Shown here: piece by piece, positions 34,135-43,166 of the stretch
Numbering within the stretch: the first letter of the stretch is position 1
Layout: each line of letters opens with the position of its first letter
Assembly: GCF_004114425.1 (NCBI RefSeq)
Contig: NZ_RDQF01000011.1
Location: 62,001 to 126,000 of the forward strand
Direction of reading: 5' to 3'
Source of the DNA: Bradyrhizobium vignae
GTDB lineage: Bacteria > Pseudomonadota > Alphaproteobacteria > Rhizobiales > Xanthobacteraceae
DNA: 64,000 nucleotides
Made by a program: the position numbers and the translations under genes
Notes under the pieces: generated by a model
Database searches by the model: none
What the model saw: only the letters and a program-made list of their open reading frames with translations
Told to the model about the DNA's origin: nothing

Positions 34135-34153
34135 CCTCTCCCTGCGGGAGAGG
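34135..34153. terminator. Hairpin CCTCTCCC-TGC-GGGAGAGG after DUF1993 gene
   Basis: A perfect 8-bp stem lies 13 bp after the DUF1993 stop codon between convergent genes. Its core matches the palindrome at 13338, so it is probably a mobile repeat acting as a weak terminator; no T-tract follows. Confidence 0.55.
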
Positions 34154-34181
34154 TGTAGCGAGACCTGGTCTGCTAGCTGCC

Positions 34182-34649
34182 TTACGCTTCGCCCTTGCGC
34201 TCGTAATCGGCGAGCGAGCTGCGGCCGGCGATCTCGCTGCGGAGCAGCTCGAAGCGTTTATTGGCCTCTTCCTCCTGCGCATCGACGAAACGCACAGCGG
34301 CCTCGCTCGTCATCGGGCCGCTGACCACGGGGGCGGACTGCTCGCCGATGGTCTCGTGGACGTAATACTGGCCGTCATCGCCGCGATGGACCGTCCATTT
34401 GAGACGGATCGCCACCATGGGGCCGGGACCGACCTTGCTGTAGCCATCGGCATCGGTGTGCTCCGGCACCAGCGGCTGCTCCTCGACGACAGGATGCTCG
34501 TCGGTAACGACCTGCTCCTGGGCCACCGCCTGCTCATCGGCAACCGCCGTCTCGGTCGCGCTATCGCGGACGACGAGGACGGGCTCGGGGTGCTCCAAAA
34601 TGCTGGCGATGGTCGCCAGCGCGTGGTCGGTCGGGTCGATCTCTGCCAA
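34182..34649 (-). CDS. Hypothetical acidic protein
   Basis: This 155-residue protein has no recognised domain. The first 70 residues are rich in Glu, Val and Pro (ADEQAVAQEQVVTDEHPVV), and the C-terminal half looks globular with WTVHRGDDGQYYVHETIGE and a basic end SLADYERKGEA. No signal peptide or membrane helix is seen, so it is probably cytoplasmic. It stands alone on the minus strand. Confidence 0.7.
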   Translation of the reverse strand: MAEIDPTDHALATIASILEHPEPVLVVRDSATETAVADEQAVAQEQVVTDEHPVVEEQPLVPEHTDADGYSKVGPGPMVAIRLKWTVHRGDDGQYYVHETIGEQSAPVVSGPMTSEAAVRFVDAQEEEANKRFELLRSEIAGRSSLADYERKGEA

Positions 34650-34802
34650 GGGTCATCCTCCAGCTCGACGCGGCCGGCCAGTCTGTCCCGCGCCGCCGCG
34701 GCCGGTCCTATTACGCGCGTTCGATTGAGGCTGAGTTGGGGCTCGATCTGCACCAAAATGGGACACTTTCTGGGACGCGGACTCATGCTTTCCAGGACGC
34801 GA

Positions 34803-34990
34803 ACTCATTAAGGCGCAGCCATAGCCTGATTGACGCCAGTTGAACGAAAGCAGGGTAGTTGGCGGCAAGCCTGTCGTAGCGTGTCACCATGCGACGACAC
34901 CAGCCCGCCGCCAGCGGATGAAGCGGTTGTAGCACGTGGCGGACCAAATGCCTCGGGCAGATCACGCCAGGTGCCCCGGATCGCAAGACC
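34803..34990 (-). pseudogene. IS5-type transposase remnant
   Basis: The minus strand encodes two disconnected pieces of an IS5 (IS427-like) transposase. Near 34980 reads GTWRDLPEAFGPPR; after a frameshift comes CYNRFIRWRRAGV, and then, after a large internal deletion, VTRYDRLAANYPAFVQLASIR with LWLRLNEF. The catalytic DDE core is missing and the native stop has been lost. No clear terminal inverted repeats remain. Confidence 0.8.
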
Positions 34991-35069
34991 CAGAAAATGC
35001 CATTAAGGACACGACGTCGTTTACGCGTCGTTTACTCGAGGAACGGCTCGCGCGCGCGACCAAGACTGT

Positions 35070-35882
35070 TCAGTCTTCCGAGCGCAAACCCGCCTCAATG
35101 CGTTGGATCAGCCGCTCCCGCAAGGACGGCACCACGTTGCCGAGGACGACGAAGGTGCGGACGATGGGCAAATACGGCTCCATTGCCGCCGTCAGCTCCG
35201 CGAGAGACGTGCCGGCCAGCCGCGCATATTCGGATTGCGCCGCCGCATTGGTCGCGCGCGGCCGCTCGGGATTGTCAGCGATTTCCGGGGCGAGCTCGGA
35301 CAGGATGACATGCAAGAACCCGAGGTCGACGGCGGCGGGCGCGCGCATCACGAAAGTCCAGTCGACGAGCTTTGGGCCTTCCGCCGTCATGATCACGTTG
35401 CCGGGGCTCAGGTCGCAATGGCAGAGCCTGTCGTCGGACGACAAGCGCTCGATCAGCGCGAGGACATCGGTGGCGACGTGCTTCGGAAGCTTGCCGTCGT
35501 CGTGCCGCAACTCCGCCTCCATATACTCGCGCAGGGAGAGGACCTCCGGCGGCGGGGGCGTCTTGTGAACGGACATGGCAAGCGCGGCGACAATCGCTCC
35601 CGCCCGTTCGAACGTCACCGCGCCGGTCCGCGAGAGCTGCCACAGGGTCGGTCCGTCGAGCCGCTGCAGCACGATGCCGAAGCGCCCGTCCAAGATCACC
35701 TCGCCGAACACCGCCGGCACCGGGAGGCCGGCGGCATGGACAGCGCGGATCATTCGGGCTTCATGCCGACCGAGCTGATGAGAGACGCCGGCCTTGAACA
35801 GCTTCACCACCTGACCGGGCGCCCAGGCGTAAGCTTCGGAGAAGGCGCCTTCACCGATCTTTTTCCCTAGTGATCCCTGCAT
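35070..35882 (-). CDS. Aminoglycoside-phosphotransferase-like kinase
   Basis: The 270-residue protein has a protein-kinase-like fold. The N-lobe has LGKKIGEGAFSEAYAW (glycine-rich loop) and VVKLFK with the ATP-binding Lys. The Brenner motif is LCHCDLSPGNVI (HxDxxxxN), followed by LVDWTF with the metal-binding Asp. APH-family kinases phosphorylate diverse small molecules, and the substrate is unknown. The start at 35882 is directly before the glycine-rich region. It lies between two decayed genes. Confidence 0.8.
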   Translation of the reverse strand: MQGSLGKKIGEGAFSEAYAWAPGQVVKLFKAGVSHQLGRHEARMIRAVHAAGLPVPAVFGEVILDGRFGIVLQRLDGPTLWQLSRTGAVTFERAGAIVAALAMSVHKTPPPPEVLSLREYMEAELRHDDGKLPKHVATDVLALIERLSSDDRLCHCDLSPGNVIMTAEGPKLVDWTFVMRAPAAVDLGFLHVILSELAPEIADNPERPRATNAAAQSEYARLAGTSLAELTAAMEPYLPIVRTFVVLGNVVPSLRERLIQRIEAGLRSED

Positions 35883-36071
35883 GCCCGTTCTCCACCGTAC
35901 AGAGGAAACACCGGCGAGCAAAAAGGAATCCTCCCGTCGGGGGCCGCCGGACATTATCGCCTTTCAACCTGCAGAGACCGTCGGCCACTCCGCTAAATGG
36001 TCCCAAGCCCGGTTGTGACCCGGAGCGGGCATCAGGATGGGCCGATGGTCCTCCAGGAAAATCGGAGTTTG
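35883..36071. other. Intergenic stretch with no supported gene
   Basis: About 190 bp upstream of the kinase gene hold its presumed promoter and short frames without family character. With the remnant at 36072 the gene-free span reaches 420 bp. Confidence 0.4.
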
Positions 36072-36260
36072 TCATGCAGGTGCGGCGGTGCGCACAACAG
36101 TGTCCGCTTCACTCACCGACCTTCCTGATTTGATGAGGCTGAACGAGCCGATATCAGTCGTCCCTGCGAAAGAGAAGCCGGCCAAGACGGCCAGTCTGCG
36201 ATACTCGGCTTCCGTGCGCTCGCAGCCGCCGGGTCCGCGCAACATGTTAAGGTCACTCAT
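36072..36260 (-). pseudogene. C-terminal remnant of an O-methyltransferase
   Basis: The minus strand reads MSDLNMLRGPGGCERTEAEY, then RRLAVLAGFSF and SFSLIKSG. This is the C-terminal signature of family 2 O-methyltransferases (DLNMLxxxGGxERTxAEYxxLLxxAGF). The SAM-binding domain is absent upstream, so only about the last 50 residues survive. Confidence 0.65.
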
Positions 36261-36300
36261 GACGCGATGCGACCGCCCGCGCCATGCGTCCGCCTGTCGC

Positions 36301-37290
36301 TCAGCCCAGCACGTCCTGATTGATCACGTTCTGCCGGATGGGATCGCCGTCCAGCACGCTCAGGATGTTGCGCGCGGTCTGCTCGCTCATGCGCTGGACA
36401 GCCTCGACCGTGACGCCGGCCACATGCGGTGCCATGATGACGTTGGACAGCGCGAACAGCGCGTTGCTGACCGGCGGCGGCTCCACCTCGAACACGTCGA
36501 TACCGGCGCCGGCGAGCTTTCCCGACACCAGGGCGTCGTAGAGCGCCGCTTCCTTCACGATGCCGCCGCGCGCGGTATTGATGAGGTAGGATTTCGGCTT
36601 CATCCGGCCGATCCGCGCCGCATCGAACAGGCCGACGGTCTCCGGCGTCTTCGGGCAGTGGATGGTGACGAAATCGGCGTGAGCTAGCGCGGCGTCGAGG
36701 TCAGTGATGGGCTCGCAGCCGGCGGCCTTGATTTCGGCGGCGGGCTTATAGGGATCGTAGACCTGCACCTTCATCTCGAACGCCAGGCAGCGCCTGGCGG
36801 TACGACTGCCGATGCGGCCGAACCCGATGACCAGCACGGTCTTGCCGTAGAGGTCGAACGGCAGCATGCCGAGCCGGTCGGCCCATGTGCCATCCTTGAC
36901 GCAGGCATGCAGCTCCTGCGCGCGCTTGGCCAGCGTCAGCATCATGAACAGCGCCGCTTCCGCGACCGAGGGCGAGTTGGCGCTGCCGGCGACCATCAGC
37001 GGCACCTTGCGGCGGGAGAGCGCGGGCACGTCGACGGCGTCGTAGCCGACGCCGATGCGGGTCACCACCTTCATGTCGCGGGCCGCCTCGAGCTCGGTCT
37101 CGCCGAAGGCGGTGGCACCTAACGCCACCCCATGGACCGGCGCATGGCTCTTCAGCAGCGCCTCAAAGTCCTTCGCGGAGATCAGGTTGGAAAACTCGAC
37201 GAGCTCGATATCGTCCCGCTGGGTGAGGAGGGCGCGCGCCCCTTGCGACAAAGTTTGAGTAACGAAAATCTTCTTCTTGTTGGTCGCCAT
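36301..37290 (-). CDS. D-2-hydroxyacid dehydrogenase (phosphoglycerate dehydrogenase-like)
   Basis: The 329-residue NAD-dependent dehydrogenase has the Rossmann motif GFGRIGSRTARR, the catalytic Arg in LINTARGGIV, Glu in DVFEVEPP and His in APHVAGVT. No C-terminal ACT domain is present, so serine-pathway SerA is less likely than a glyoxylate, hydroxypyruvate or similar substrate. It ends the minus-strand ABC importer operon, 32 bp after the ATPase gene, suggesting that it metabolises the imported compound. Confidence 0.88.
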   Translation of the reverse strand: MATNKKKIFVTQTLSQGARALLTQRDDIELVEFSNLISAKDFEALLKSHAPVHGVALGATAFGETELEAARDMKVVTRIGVGYDAVDVPALSRRKVPLMVAGSANSPSVAEAALFMMLTLAKRAQELHACVKDGTWADRLGMLPFDLYGKTVLVIGFGRIGSRTARRCLAFEMKVQVYDPYKPAAEIKAAGCEPITDLDAALAHADFVTIHCPKTPETVGLFDAARIGRMKPKSYLINTARGGIVKEAALYDALVSGKLAGAGIDVFEVEPPPVSNALFALSNVIMAPHVAGVTVEAVQRMSEQTARNILSVLDGDPIRQNVINQDVLG

Positions 37291-37322
37291 CGCTCCCTGC
37301 CTGCTAGCGTTTCTTCACGGCG

Positions 37323-38423
37323 TCACAACACGACGCCGGTTTCCTCATTTAGCAGGTGCATGTTGTTGAGGTCCATCGCCAGGCGCATGGGTGCCCCGTC
37401 CTTGGCGCCGGCATTGGGATTGACGCGGCCGCACACCGGCGTGCCGTCGAGCCCGAAATAGACCAGCGTCTCCATTCCCATCGGCTCGGTCACGTCGAGC
37501 ACGGTCTCGAAGGTCTCGACCCCGGGCTCGAGATGCGCGTGCGACTCCGTCAGATGCTCGGGCCGGAGGCCGAGCAGCAGCTTGTCGGTGCGCGGCAACG
37601 CGTTGTATCGCGCGGCACGGGCCGGCGGCAGCGGGAAAGCGATACGGTCGGTGAGGCGGATCTGGAGCGTGCCGCCGACATCCTCGAGGCGGCACGGGAT
37701 GAAATTCATCGCCGGCGAGCCGATGAAGCCTGCGACGAAGCGCGTCGCCGGCTTGTGGTAGAGCTCGTTCGGCGTGCCGATCTGCTCGATGCGCCCCTTG
37801 TTCATCACCACCACGCGGTCGGCCAGCGTCATCGCCTCGACCTGGTCGTGGGTGACGTAGACGGTGGTGGTGCGCACCTTCTGGTGCACCTTCTTGATCT
37901 CGATCCGCATCTGCACGCGCAGCTTGGCGTCGAGATTGGAGAGCGGCTCGTCGAAGAGAAAGACTTTGGGATTGCGCACGATGGCGCGGCCCATGGCGAC
38001 GCGCTGGCGCTGGCCGCCGGAGAGCTGCTTCGGCTTGCGGTCGATCAGGTCGGTGATGTCGAGGAGCCGGGCTGCCTCCGTCACGCGGGCCTTGATCTCG
38101 GCCTTGGGGTAGTGCTTCAGGCGCAGACCGAACGACATATTCTCCGCGACCGTCATGTGCGGGTAGAGCGCGTAATTCTGGAACACCATGGCGATGTCGC
38201 GGTCCTTCGGCGGCACGTCGTTGACCACGTCGCCGCCGATCATGATGTCGCCGTCGCTGATGTCCTCGAGCCCTGCGATCATCCGCAGCGTCGTCGACTT
38301 GCCGCAGCCGGAGGGGCCGACCAGCACGATGAACTCATGGTCGGCGATGTCGAGGTCGATGCCTCGCACGGCTTCGACATCGTCGTAACGCTTAACTACT
38401 TTCCGCAGAGCAACGTCAGCCAT
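37323..38423 (-). CDS. ABC transporter ATP-binding protein, UgpC/MalK type
   Basis: The 366-residue ATPase has Walker A GPSGCGKST (residues 36-44), signature LSGGQRQRVAMGRAIVR, Walker B VFLFDEPLSNLDAK and the C-terminal TOBE regulatory domain (LLGLRPEHL). It belongs to the carbohydrate importer family 1 and energises the two permeases encoded upstream. It follows the second permease gene by 6 bp. Confidence 0.94.
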   Translation of the reverse strand: MADVALRKVVKRYDDVEAVRGIDLDIADHEFIVLVGPSGCGKSTTLRMIAGLEDISDGDIMIGGDVVNDVPPKDRDIAMVFQNYALYPHMTVAENMSFGLRLKHYPKAEIKARVTEAARLLDITDLIDRKPKQLSGGQRQRVAMGRAIVRNPKVFLFDEPLSNLDAKLRVQMRIEIKKVHQKVRTTTVYVTHDQVEAMTLADRVVVMNKGRIEQIGTPNELYHKPATRFVAGFIGSPAMNFIPCRLEDVGGTLQIRLTDRIAFPLPPARAARYNALPRTDKLLLGLRPEHLTESHAHLEPGVETFETVLDVTEPMGMETLVYFGLDGTPVCGRVNPNAGAKDGAPMRLAMDLNNMHLLNEETGVVL

Positions 38424-38429
38424 GAGTCA

Positions 38430-39341
38430 TCAGCCCTTTGTCGCGCCGGCGGTCAAGCCGGCAATGTAGTAGTCCATCAGGAACGCGTAGATGATCAGCG
38501 GCGGCGCGGCGCCGAGCAGCGCGCCGGTCATGATCTGACCCCAGTTGAACACATCGCCCTTGATCAGCGTGGTGGTGATACCGACCGGCAGCACCAGCTG
38601 GTCGACCGATGTCGTGAACACCAGGGGATAGAGGAATTGGGCCCAGGACACCGTGAAGGCGAAGATGGTCGCTGCGATCAGCCCGGGCAGCGCGACCGGG
38701 ATGAAGATGCGTGTCAGCGTCTGCAGCCAGGAGGCGCCGTCGATGAGCGCGGCCTCGTCGAGCTCCTTCGGGACCGAGGCGAAATAGCCGATCATGATCC
38801 AGGTGCAGAACGGCACCGTCAGCGTCGGATAGATGAACAGCAGCACATACCATCGGTTCAACAGCGTGATGCCGGTATAATCCTGGACCACGCCGAGCAT
38901 CTTGAACAGCGGGATGAACAGGAGACTGTCCGGGATCAGGTAGGTCAGGAAGACGCCGGTGGCCAGCGTCGCCGAGCCCCAGAATTTCATCCGGGCCAGG
39001 GCAAAGGCCGCGGGAATGCTGATCACCATCGTGATGATGACGACCACGATCGACACGATCGACGAATTCCAGAAGAAGCGCAGAAACTGGTTCGAGCTCA
39101 ACAGCTCGACATAGTTCGACAGCGTCGGGTGGAATACCCACCAGGGGTTGGTCGCCGCCGAGATCTCCGCGCTGCTCTTGAGCGAGGTGATCAGCATGTA
39201 GACCGGTGGTGTCAGGAAGAAGATCGCAAACAGCACCAGGAAGAAATAGGACCAGCGCAGCGCCCAGGCACGGTCGCGGCTCATGCTGCCATACTTGACC
39301 TTGCGGGAGGGGCCGGCCTTGTCGATTGCAACCGTGCTCAT
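38430..39341 (-). CDS. Carbohydrate ABC transporter permease (MalG type)
   Basis: The 303-residue inner-membrane permease has about six helices and the EAA loop EAALIDGASWLQTLTRIFIP that contacts the ATPase. The N-terminus begins MSTVAIDKAGPSRKVKYG. The start at 39341 shares one base with the stop of the preceding permease gene (TGATG), so the frame extending further upstream is an overlap and not part of the protein. Confidence 0.93.
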   Translation of the reverse strand: MSTVAIDKAGPSRKVKYGSMSRDRAWALRWSYFFLVLFAIFFLTPPVYMLITSLKSSAEISAATNPWWVFHPTLSNYVELLSSNQFLRFFWNSSIVSIVVVIITMVISIPAAFALARMKFWGSATLATGVFLTYLIPDSLLFIPLFKMLGVVQDYTGITLLNRWYVLLFIYPTLTVPFCTWIMIGYFASVPKELDEAALIDGASWLQTLTRIFIPVALPGLIAATIFAFTVSWAQFLYPLVFTTSVDQLVLPVGITTTLIKGDVFNWGQIMTGALLGAAPPLIIYAFLMDYYIAGLTAGATKG

Positions 39342-40279
39342 CAGGCTTCGTTTCCGCGTTTGGTGACATCGCGCAGGATGAAGATCGCTGCGACGGCGAG
39401 GATCGGCACCATGAACAGCGAGACGCAGGCGCCGAGCGGAATGTCGCTGCTCTGGATGCCGACCTGGAACGCCCAGGTGGCGAACAGGTGGGTCGTATCC
39501 AGCGGGCCGCCTGAGGTCAGGATGCGCACGATGTCGAAATTGGCAAAGGTGACGATCAGCGAGAACAGCGTCGTGATGGCGATGATGTTGCGCATCATCG
39601 GCAGCGTGACGTACCAGATCCGCTGCCACCAATTGGCGCCGTCGATGGCCGCGGCCTCGTAGAGCTGATCGGGCACGGATTTGAGTGCGGCCAGATACAT
39701 GATCATGAAGAACGGCGCTCCGTACCAGACGTTGACGAGGATGACGGAGAAGCGCGCCCAGAAGGTTTCGCCGAGCCAGGGAATCGGACCGACGCCGAAG
39801 AAGGACAAGGTGTAGTTGAAGGCGCTGTAGGAGGGGTCGAATAGCCACAGCCAGGCCAGCGTGCTCATCGCCGGCGGGATCACCCAGGGCACGAGCAGCA
39901 TGCCGCGCCATTTGCGCTGGCCCTTGGCCGGGATGTTATGGACGAAATGCGCGACGACGAAGCCGATCATCGCCTTGAAAATGACAGCGGTGATCGCGAA
40001 GATGCAGGACTGCTGCACCACCATCCAGAACGTCTCGCGCTTGAACAGGAAGGTGAAGTTGCCGAGGCCGACGAACTTCGTCATCGCCTTGTTCAGCGTC
40101 GCGAGGTGAACCGAGTAGAAGGCGGGGTAGAGCACCAGCAGCGCGATCAGGAGGATCAGCGGCAGCGTCAGGAAGAACGCAACCGTCGATTTTCGCCCGA
40201 GCGCATTGCGCAGGCTCTTTCCCTTGCGCGCGCCCGTGGCACGTGCGACGCGACCTCGCTCAACGACGACATCGGCCAT
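39341..40279 (-). CDS. Carbohydrate ABC transporter permease (MalF type)
   Basis: The 312-residue permease has about six hydrophobic helices. The EAA loop is EAAAIDGANWWQRIWYVTLP, and the first helix is FFLTLPLILLIALLVLYPAFYSV. It partners the MalG-type permease immediately downstream. The 144-bp gap to the binding-protein gene contains a GC-rich hairpin. Confidence 0.93.
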   Translation of the reverse strand: MADVVVERGRVARATGARKGKSLRNALGRKSTVAFFLTLPLILLIALLVLYPAFYSVHLATLNKAMTKFVGLGNFTFLFKRETFWMVVQQSCIFAITAVIFKAMIGFVVAHFVHNIPAKGQRKWRGMLLVPWVIPPAMSTLAWLWLFDPSYSAFNYTLSFFGVGPIPWLGETFWARFSVILVNVWYGAPFFMIMYLAALKSVPDQLYEAAAIDGANWWQRIWYVTLPMMRNIIAITTLFSLIVTFANFDIVRILTSGGPLDTTHLFATWAFQVGIQSSDIPLGACVSLFMVPILAVAAIFILRDVTKRGNEA

Positions 40280-40378
40280 GTCAGAATCCTTAAGGTCAGT
40301 CTTCTTGCAAGCAGTCCAAGCTTGGAGCCGGCCATAACGGTCGGCTTCAAGGTCTTGCGGATCCGATGACGGAGCCCT

Positions 40379-40407
40379 GGCGGCTCACGCGCGTGGCGCG
40401 AGCCGCC
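40379..40407 (-). terminator. Intercistronic hairpin between binding-protein and permease genes
   Basis: GGCGGCTC (40379-40386) pairs with GAGCCGCC (40400-40407) in the gap after the solute-binding gene. Such hairpins without a U-tract commonly stabilise the upstream mRNA or attenuate, so the binding protein is made in excess over permeases (inference). Confidence 0.55.
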
Positions 40408-40423
40408 CTGGCACACGCCCGGC

Positions 40424-41764
40424 TTAGCTCCGCATGAAGCCTTCGCACTCGCCCTCGGCCCAGGCGAGCGCCTGATCCAACCTCTCGCCGCGCGCATAGC
40501 GCAGCGCCATCTTCGTCAGCGTCGCCTGGAAGTAGATCTGTTGCGCGATCTTGGGCGGCGCGGGCGACGCTGCGATCGACAGCGTCTGATGCTTGTAGGG
40601 ATCCGGATAGTGGAAGAGCGTTCCCTTCGGCGGGCCTTCCTCCGCCCAGGTCTTGAACTTGGTCATGTTCGCGTAGGCCGGCAGGTCGTAGCCGCCGCTC
40701 ACCGCAACGAACTTCTCGATCGACGATGGCGCGGACAGGTGAACGAGCAGGCTCTTGGCCGCCTCCTTGTTCTTGCCGAAGCTCCAGACGCCCCAGAAGT
40801 AGGGCAGGTACGGTGCGAACCGGCCCTTGGGACCGGACGGGAAGCCGTGCGTCCAGCACTGCTCGGCGACCTGCGGCGCATCGCGCTTGGCGACGGCCCA
40901 GGCGCTCGGCGGGTTGAGGATCATCGCGCCGCGGCCGGAGATCAGCCATTTGTTGTTCGAAGCGTCGTCCCATGACGGCGCATCCGGCGGCAGGAACGCG
41001 ATCAGCTTCTTGTAGAATTCCATGGCCTGGCGGACCTGATCGGTCTTCACCGTGATATCGCCCTTGGCATTGACGAGCTCGGCGCCGAACGACTGGAAGA
41101 TCGCGCCGGCGGTATCCACGCTGTCGGTGGTCTCGCCGAGACCGATGCCGAAGGCAAAGCCGGCCTTCTGGCAAGCCTCGGCCGCCTTCAGGAAGGTCTC
41201 CATGGTCCAGTTCTCCGCCTTGGGCGGAGCGCCGACCGGATACATCTCCTGCACGTCGATGCCGGCGTGCTTCTTCATCAGATCGATGCGGGAGCAGGGG
41301 CCTTTGATCTGGCTGCCGGGTGTCGCGGGCACCGCGAGCCATTTGCCGCCGGATTGTCCGAGATATTTGACGGTGCCGTTCACCTCGCCATTCTGCTTGA
41401 GGAGCGGCTCCATGACGTCGTTGAGCGGCTCGAGATTCTCGGCGTAGGCCTGCGGCCACCAGCTCGGCATCTGGAGAATGTCATGGCCAGATTTCGCCTG
41501 GGCTTCGGCGGCGGCGGTCAGCTCGATCTTTTTGTTGTTGCTGGTGATGTAGTCGATGGAGACTTCGACCTTCTCCTTCGCCGCCCATTCATTGACGAGA
41601 TCGGTCGAGGCCTGGTTGGCGCCCGGCACCCAATGGTCCCAGAAGCCGATCGAGAGTTTGCCGGCAGCGTAGGCGCCCCGGACATAGGGCGCCGTGATCA
41701 GCGCCGCGGAGGACATTGCTGTGGCAGCCACAAATTGACGTCGCGTCAGTGTCTTTCGTGACAT
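40424..41764 (-). CDS. Extracellular solute-binding protein family 1 (Tat-exported)
   Basis: The 446-residue periplasmic protein begins with a Tat-type signal peptide (RRQFVAATAMSSAALITAP). The mature part has family 1 features: GFWDHWVPGANQASTDLVNEW, GHDILQMPSWWPQAYA and repeated aromatic pairs. The ligand is unlikely to be a simple hexose; the dehydrogenase at the operon end hints at a polyol or hydroxy acid (inference). It leads the five-gene importer operon. Confidence 0.9.
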   Translation of the reverse strand: MSRKTLTRRQFVAATAMSSAALITAPYVRGAYAAGKLSIGFWDHWVPGANQASTDLVNEWAAKEKVEVSIDYITSNNKKIELTAAAEAQAKSGHDILQMPSWWPQAYAENLEPLNDVMEPLLKQNGEVNGTVKYLGQSGGKWLAVPATPGSQIKGPCSRIDLMKKHAGIDVQEMYPVGAPPKAENWTMETFLKAAEACQKAGFAFGIGLGETTDSVDTAGAIFQSFGAELVNAKGDITVKTDQVRQAMEFYKKLIAFLPPDAPSWDDASNNKWLISGRGAMILNPPSAWAVAKRDAPQVAEQCWTHGFPSGPKGRFAPYLPYFWGVWSFGKNKEAAKSLLVHLSAPSSIEKFVAVSGGYDLPAYANMTKFKTWAEEGPPKGTLFHYPDPYKHQTLSIAASPAPPKIAQQIYFQATLTKMALRYARGERLDQALAWAEGECEGFMRS

Positions 41765-42257
41765 CTCGTTTCCTCGCTTGGGTGTTGTTGTTGGAGCTTC
41801 CTCTGAGAGACTTCTTTATTGAGTTCTTGTTGCTCGATTTTCTTATTTGCGCCGTCGGCCCGCGTGGTCAATTCACGGATGCCGCGGCAAATTGGTAGCG
41901 CGATCAGATCATGATTGATCGCGTCTGTCGAGAAAGCCGAATGGCTCCGCGTCTAGAACTAACGTTGTGTCCGGAAAACGTCGGACGCGTGTCGAGGCGA
42001 CGGATCGCAGGGGCAGGGCGCTCGTTGTTTTTGCGACGCACACTTCGCGTCGATCCGTCTGGAAGGATCGGTGCGCATTTACGCCGCAGTTTCGAATAAG
42101 CCTGCATAACCGCTTCGCGCCAAAGACTTTTCGGGCGTGGACAGCGGATCGGATGCGTCTGGACCTCGAACCGGCGGAAACGATAGAGTTGCAGCTGGCC
42201 CGTGACTCCCCCCGATAGGCCAGTCAGAAAAGACTCAGAACAGAGATGGAGACGAGA
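41765..42257. other. Intergenic region with divergent promoters, no gene supported
   Basis: About 490 bp between the divergent binding-protein and LTXXQ genes have lower GC than their surroundings, especially 41790-41850 (TTCTTTATTGAGTTCTTGTT). ATCATGAT near 41909 is a small palindrome flanked by GATC. No ORF with family character was found. Confidence 0.45.
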
Positions 42258-43055
42258 ATGACCGACACGGCGCCGTCAGCGCGGCTTTACCTGCGGCGAT
42301 GCCTCGCGCTGGGCGCCGTGCTTACGCTGTTGCTCGGTGCCGCCGCGGTGGCGAATGCTCAAGGTTTGGTCAAAGGCGTTCAGGAAGGCGCCGCGGCCGG
42401 GAACAAGGCGGCAGGTCCGGTCGGTGGCGTGCTCGGCGGCGCGATCGGCGGCGTGGTTGGCGTCTTCACCGGCGTGCTCGGCGTCGGCAACAGCAACGGC
42501 AACAATCAGCCGCCGCCCGCCAAGGAGTCCAGCAAGGACGCCAAGCAGCAGGGGGCGGCCAAGGACAAGGATGCCAAGAGCGCCAAGGCGGGCAAGGGTG
42601 CCAAGGCGAGCAAGGAGGCGAAGAACGCGCCGCAGGACAACAAGGGCAATAAAGACAACAAGGATGTCACGGTCCTCACCCAGACCGGCGCGCCGCAGCT
42701 GACGGCCGAGCAGATTGTCGCCAACAGCGATTCCTATATCGAGCGGATCAAGACCGAGCTGAATCTGACGGCGGATCAGGAGAAGCACTGGTATGGCTTC
42801 GCGAGCGCGATGCACTACCTCGGGCATAATGGTGCAGAGCGGCTCAACCTGCGGGTTGCGCGCGCCAAGCGGGATCCACCCGACGACATCATCGAGCAGA
42901 TGCGCAACGAAGCCCAGTTCCTGATTGATCGGGCTGCCGACCAACGCAACGTCGCCGACGCCGCCGAGCCGCTTTATTCGAGCCTCGACGACAAGCAGAA
43001 GCAGGTCTTCATTCAGGAGATGGTGCGCCTCAGCCACGAGCGCGGATTGGATTGA
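42258..43055 (+). CDS. Periplasmic LTXXQ-motif (Spy/CpxP-like) protein
   Basis: The protein has about 265 residues, with an N-terminal signal peptide (LALGAVLTLLLGAAAVANAQ), a glycine-zipper stretch (GPVGGVLGGAIGGVVGVFTG) and a Lys/Ala-rich linker. The C-terminal helical domain contains LNLTADQEKHW and SLDDKQKQVF, the paired LTxxQ motifs of Spy/CpxP-type stress chaperones. The ATG at 42258 is preferred because GGAGACGA directly precedes it; an ATG at 42246 is the alternative. Confidence 0.8.
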   Translation: MTDTAPSARLYLRRCLALGAVLTLLLGAAAVANAQGLVKGVQEGAAAGNKAAGPVGGVLGGAIGGVVGVFTGVLGVGNSNGNNQPPPAKESSKDAKQQGAAKDKDAKSAKAGKGAKASKEAKNAPQDNKGNKDNKDVTVLTQTGAPQLTAEQIVANSDSYIERIKTELNLTADQEKHWYGFASAMHYLGHNGAERLNLRVARAKRDPPDDIIEQMRNEAQFLIDRAADQRNVADAAEPLYSSLDDKQKQVFIQEMVRLSHERGLD

Positions 43056-43166
43056 TCAAGTTGAATCGGCTCGGACGCATCTGAATTGACGCGCCCGCCA
43101 CGAATTCGTGAATCCTCTCCGCAATTCGGTTATGGTTAGCTTCGCAAGGCTGACTGCGGGGTTGAT

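Noticed and set aside
34182..34649. Immunity or toxin role for the acidic hypothetical protein
   Set aside because: Acidic composition alone is not evidence, and no toxin gene is adjacent.
37356..39662. 768-codon plus-strand frame antisense to the ABC importer genes
   Set aside because: His/Arg/Asp-rich shadow of the ATPase and permease genes; no recognisable domains and no ribosome-binding site.
38430..39911. Upstream extension of the MalG-type permease to 493 residues
   Set aside because: The first 190 codons overlap the MalF-type gene in another frame and read as Arg/His-rich noise; the ATG at 39341 with TGATG coupling is the natural start.
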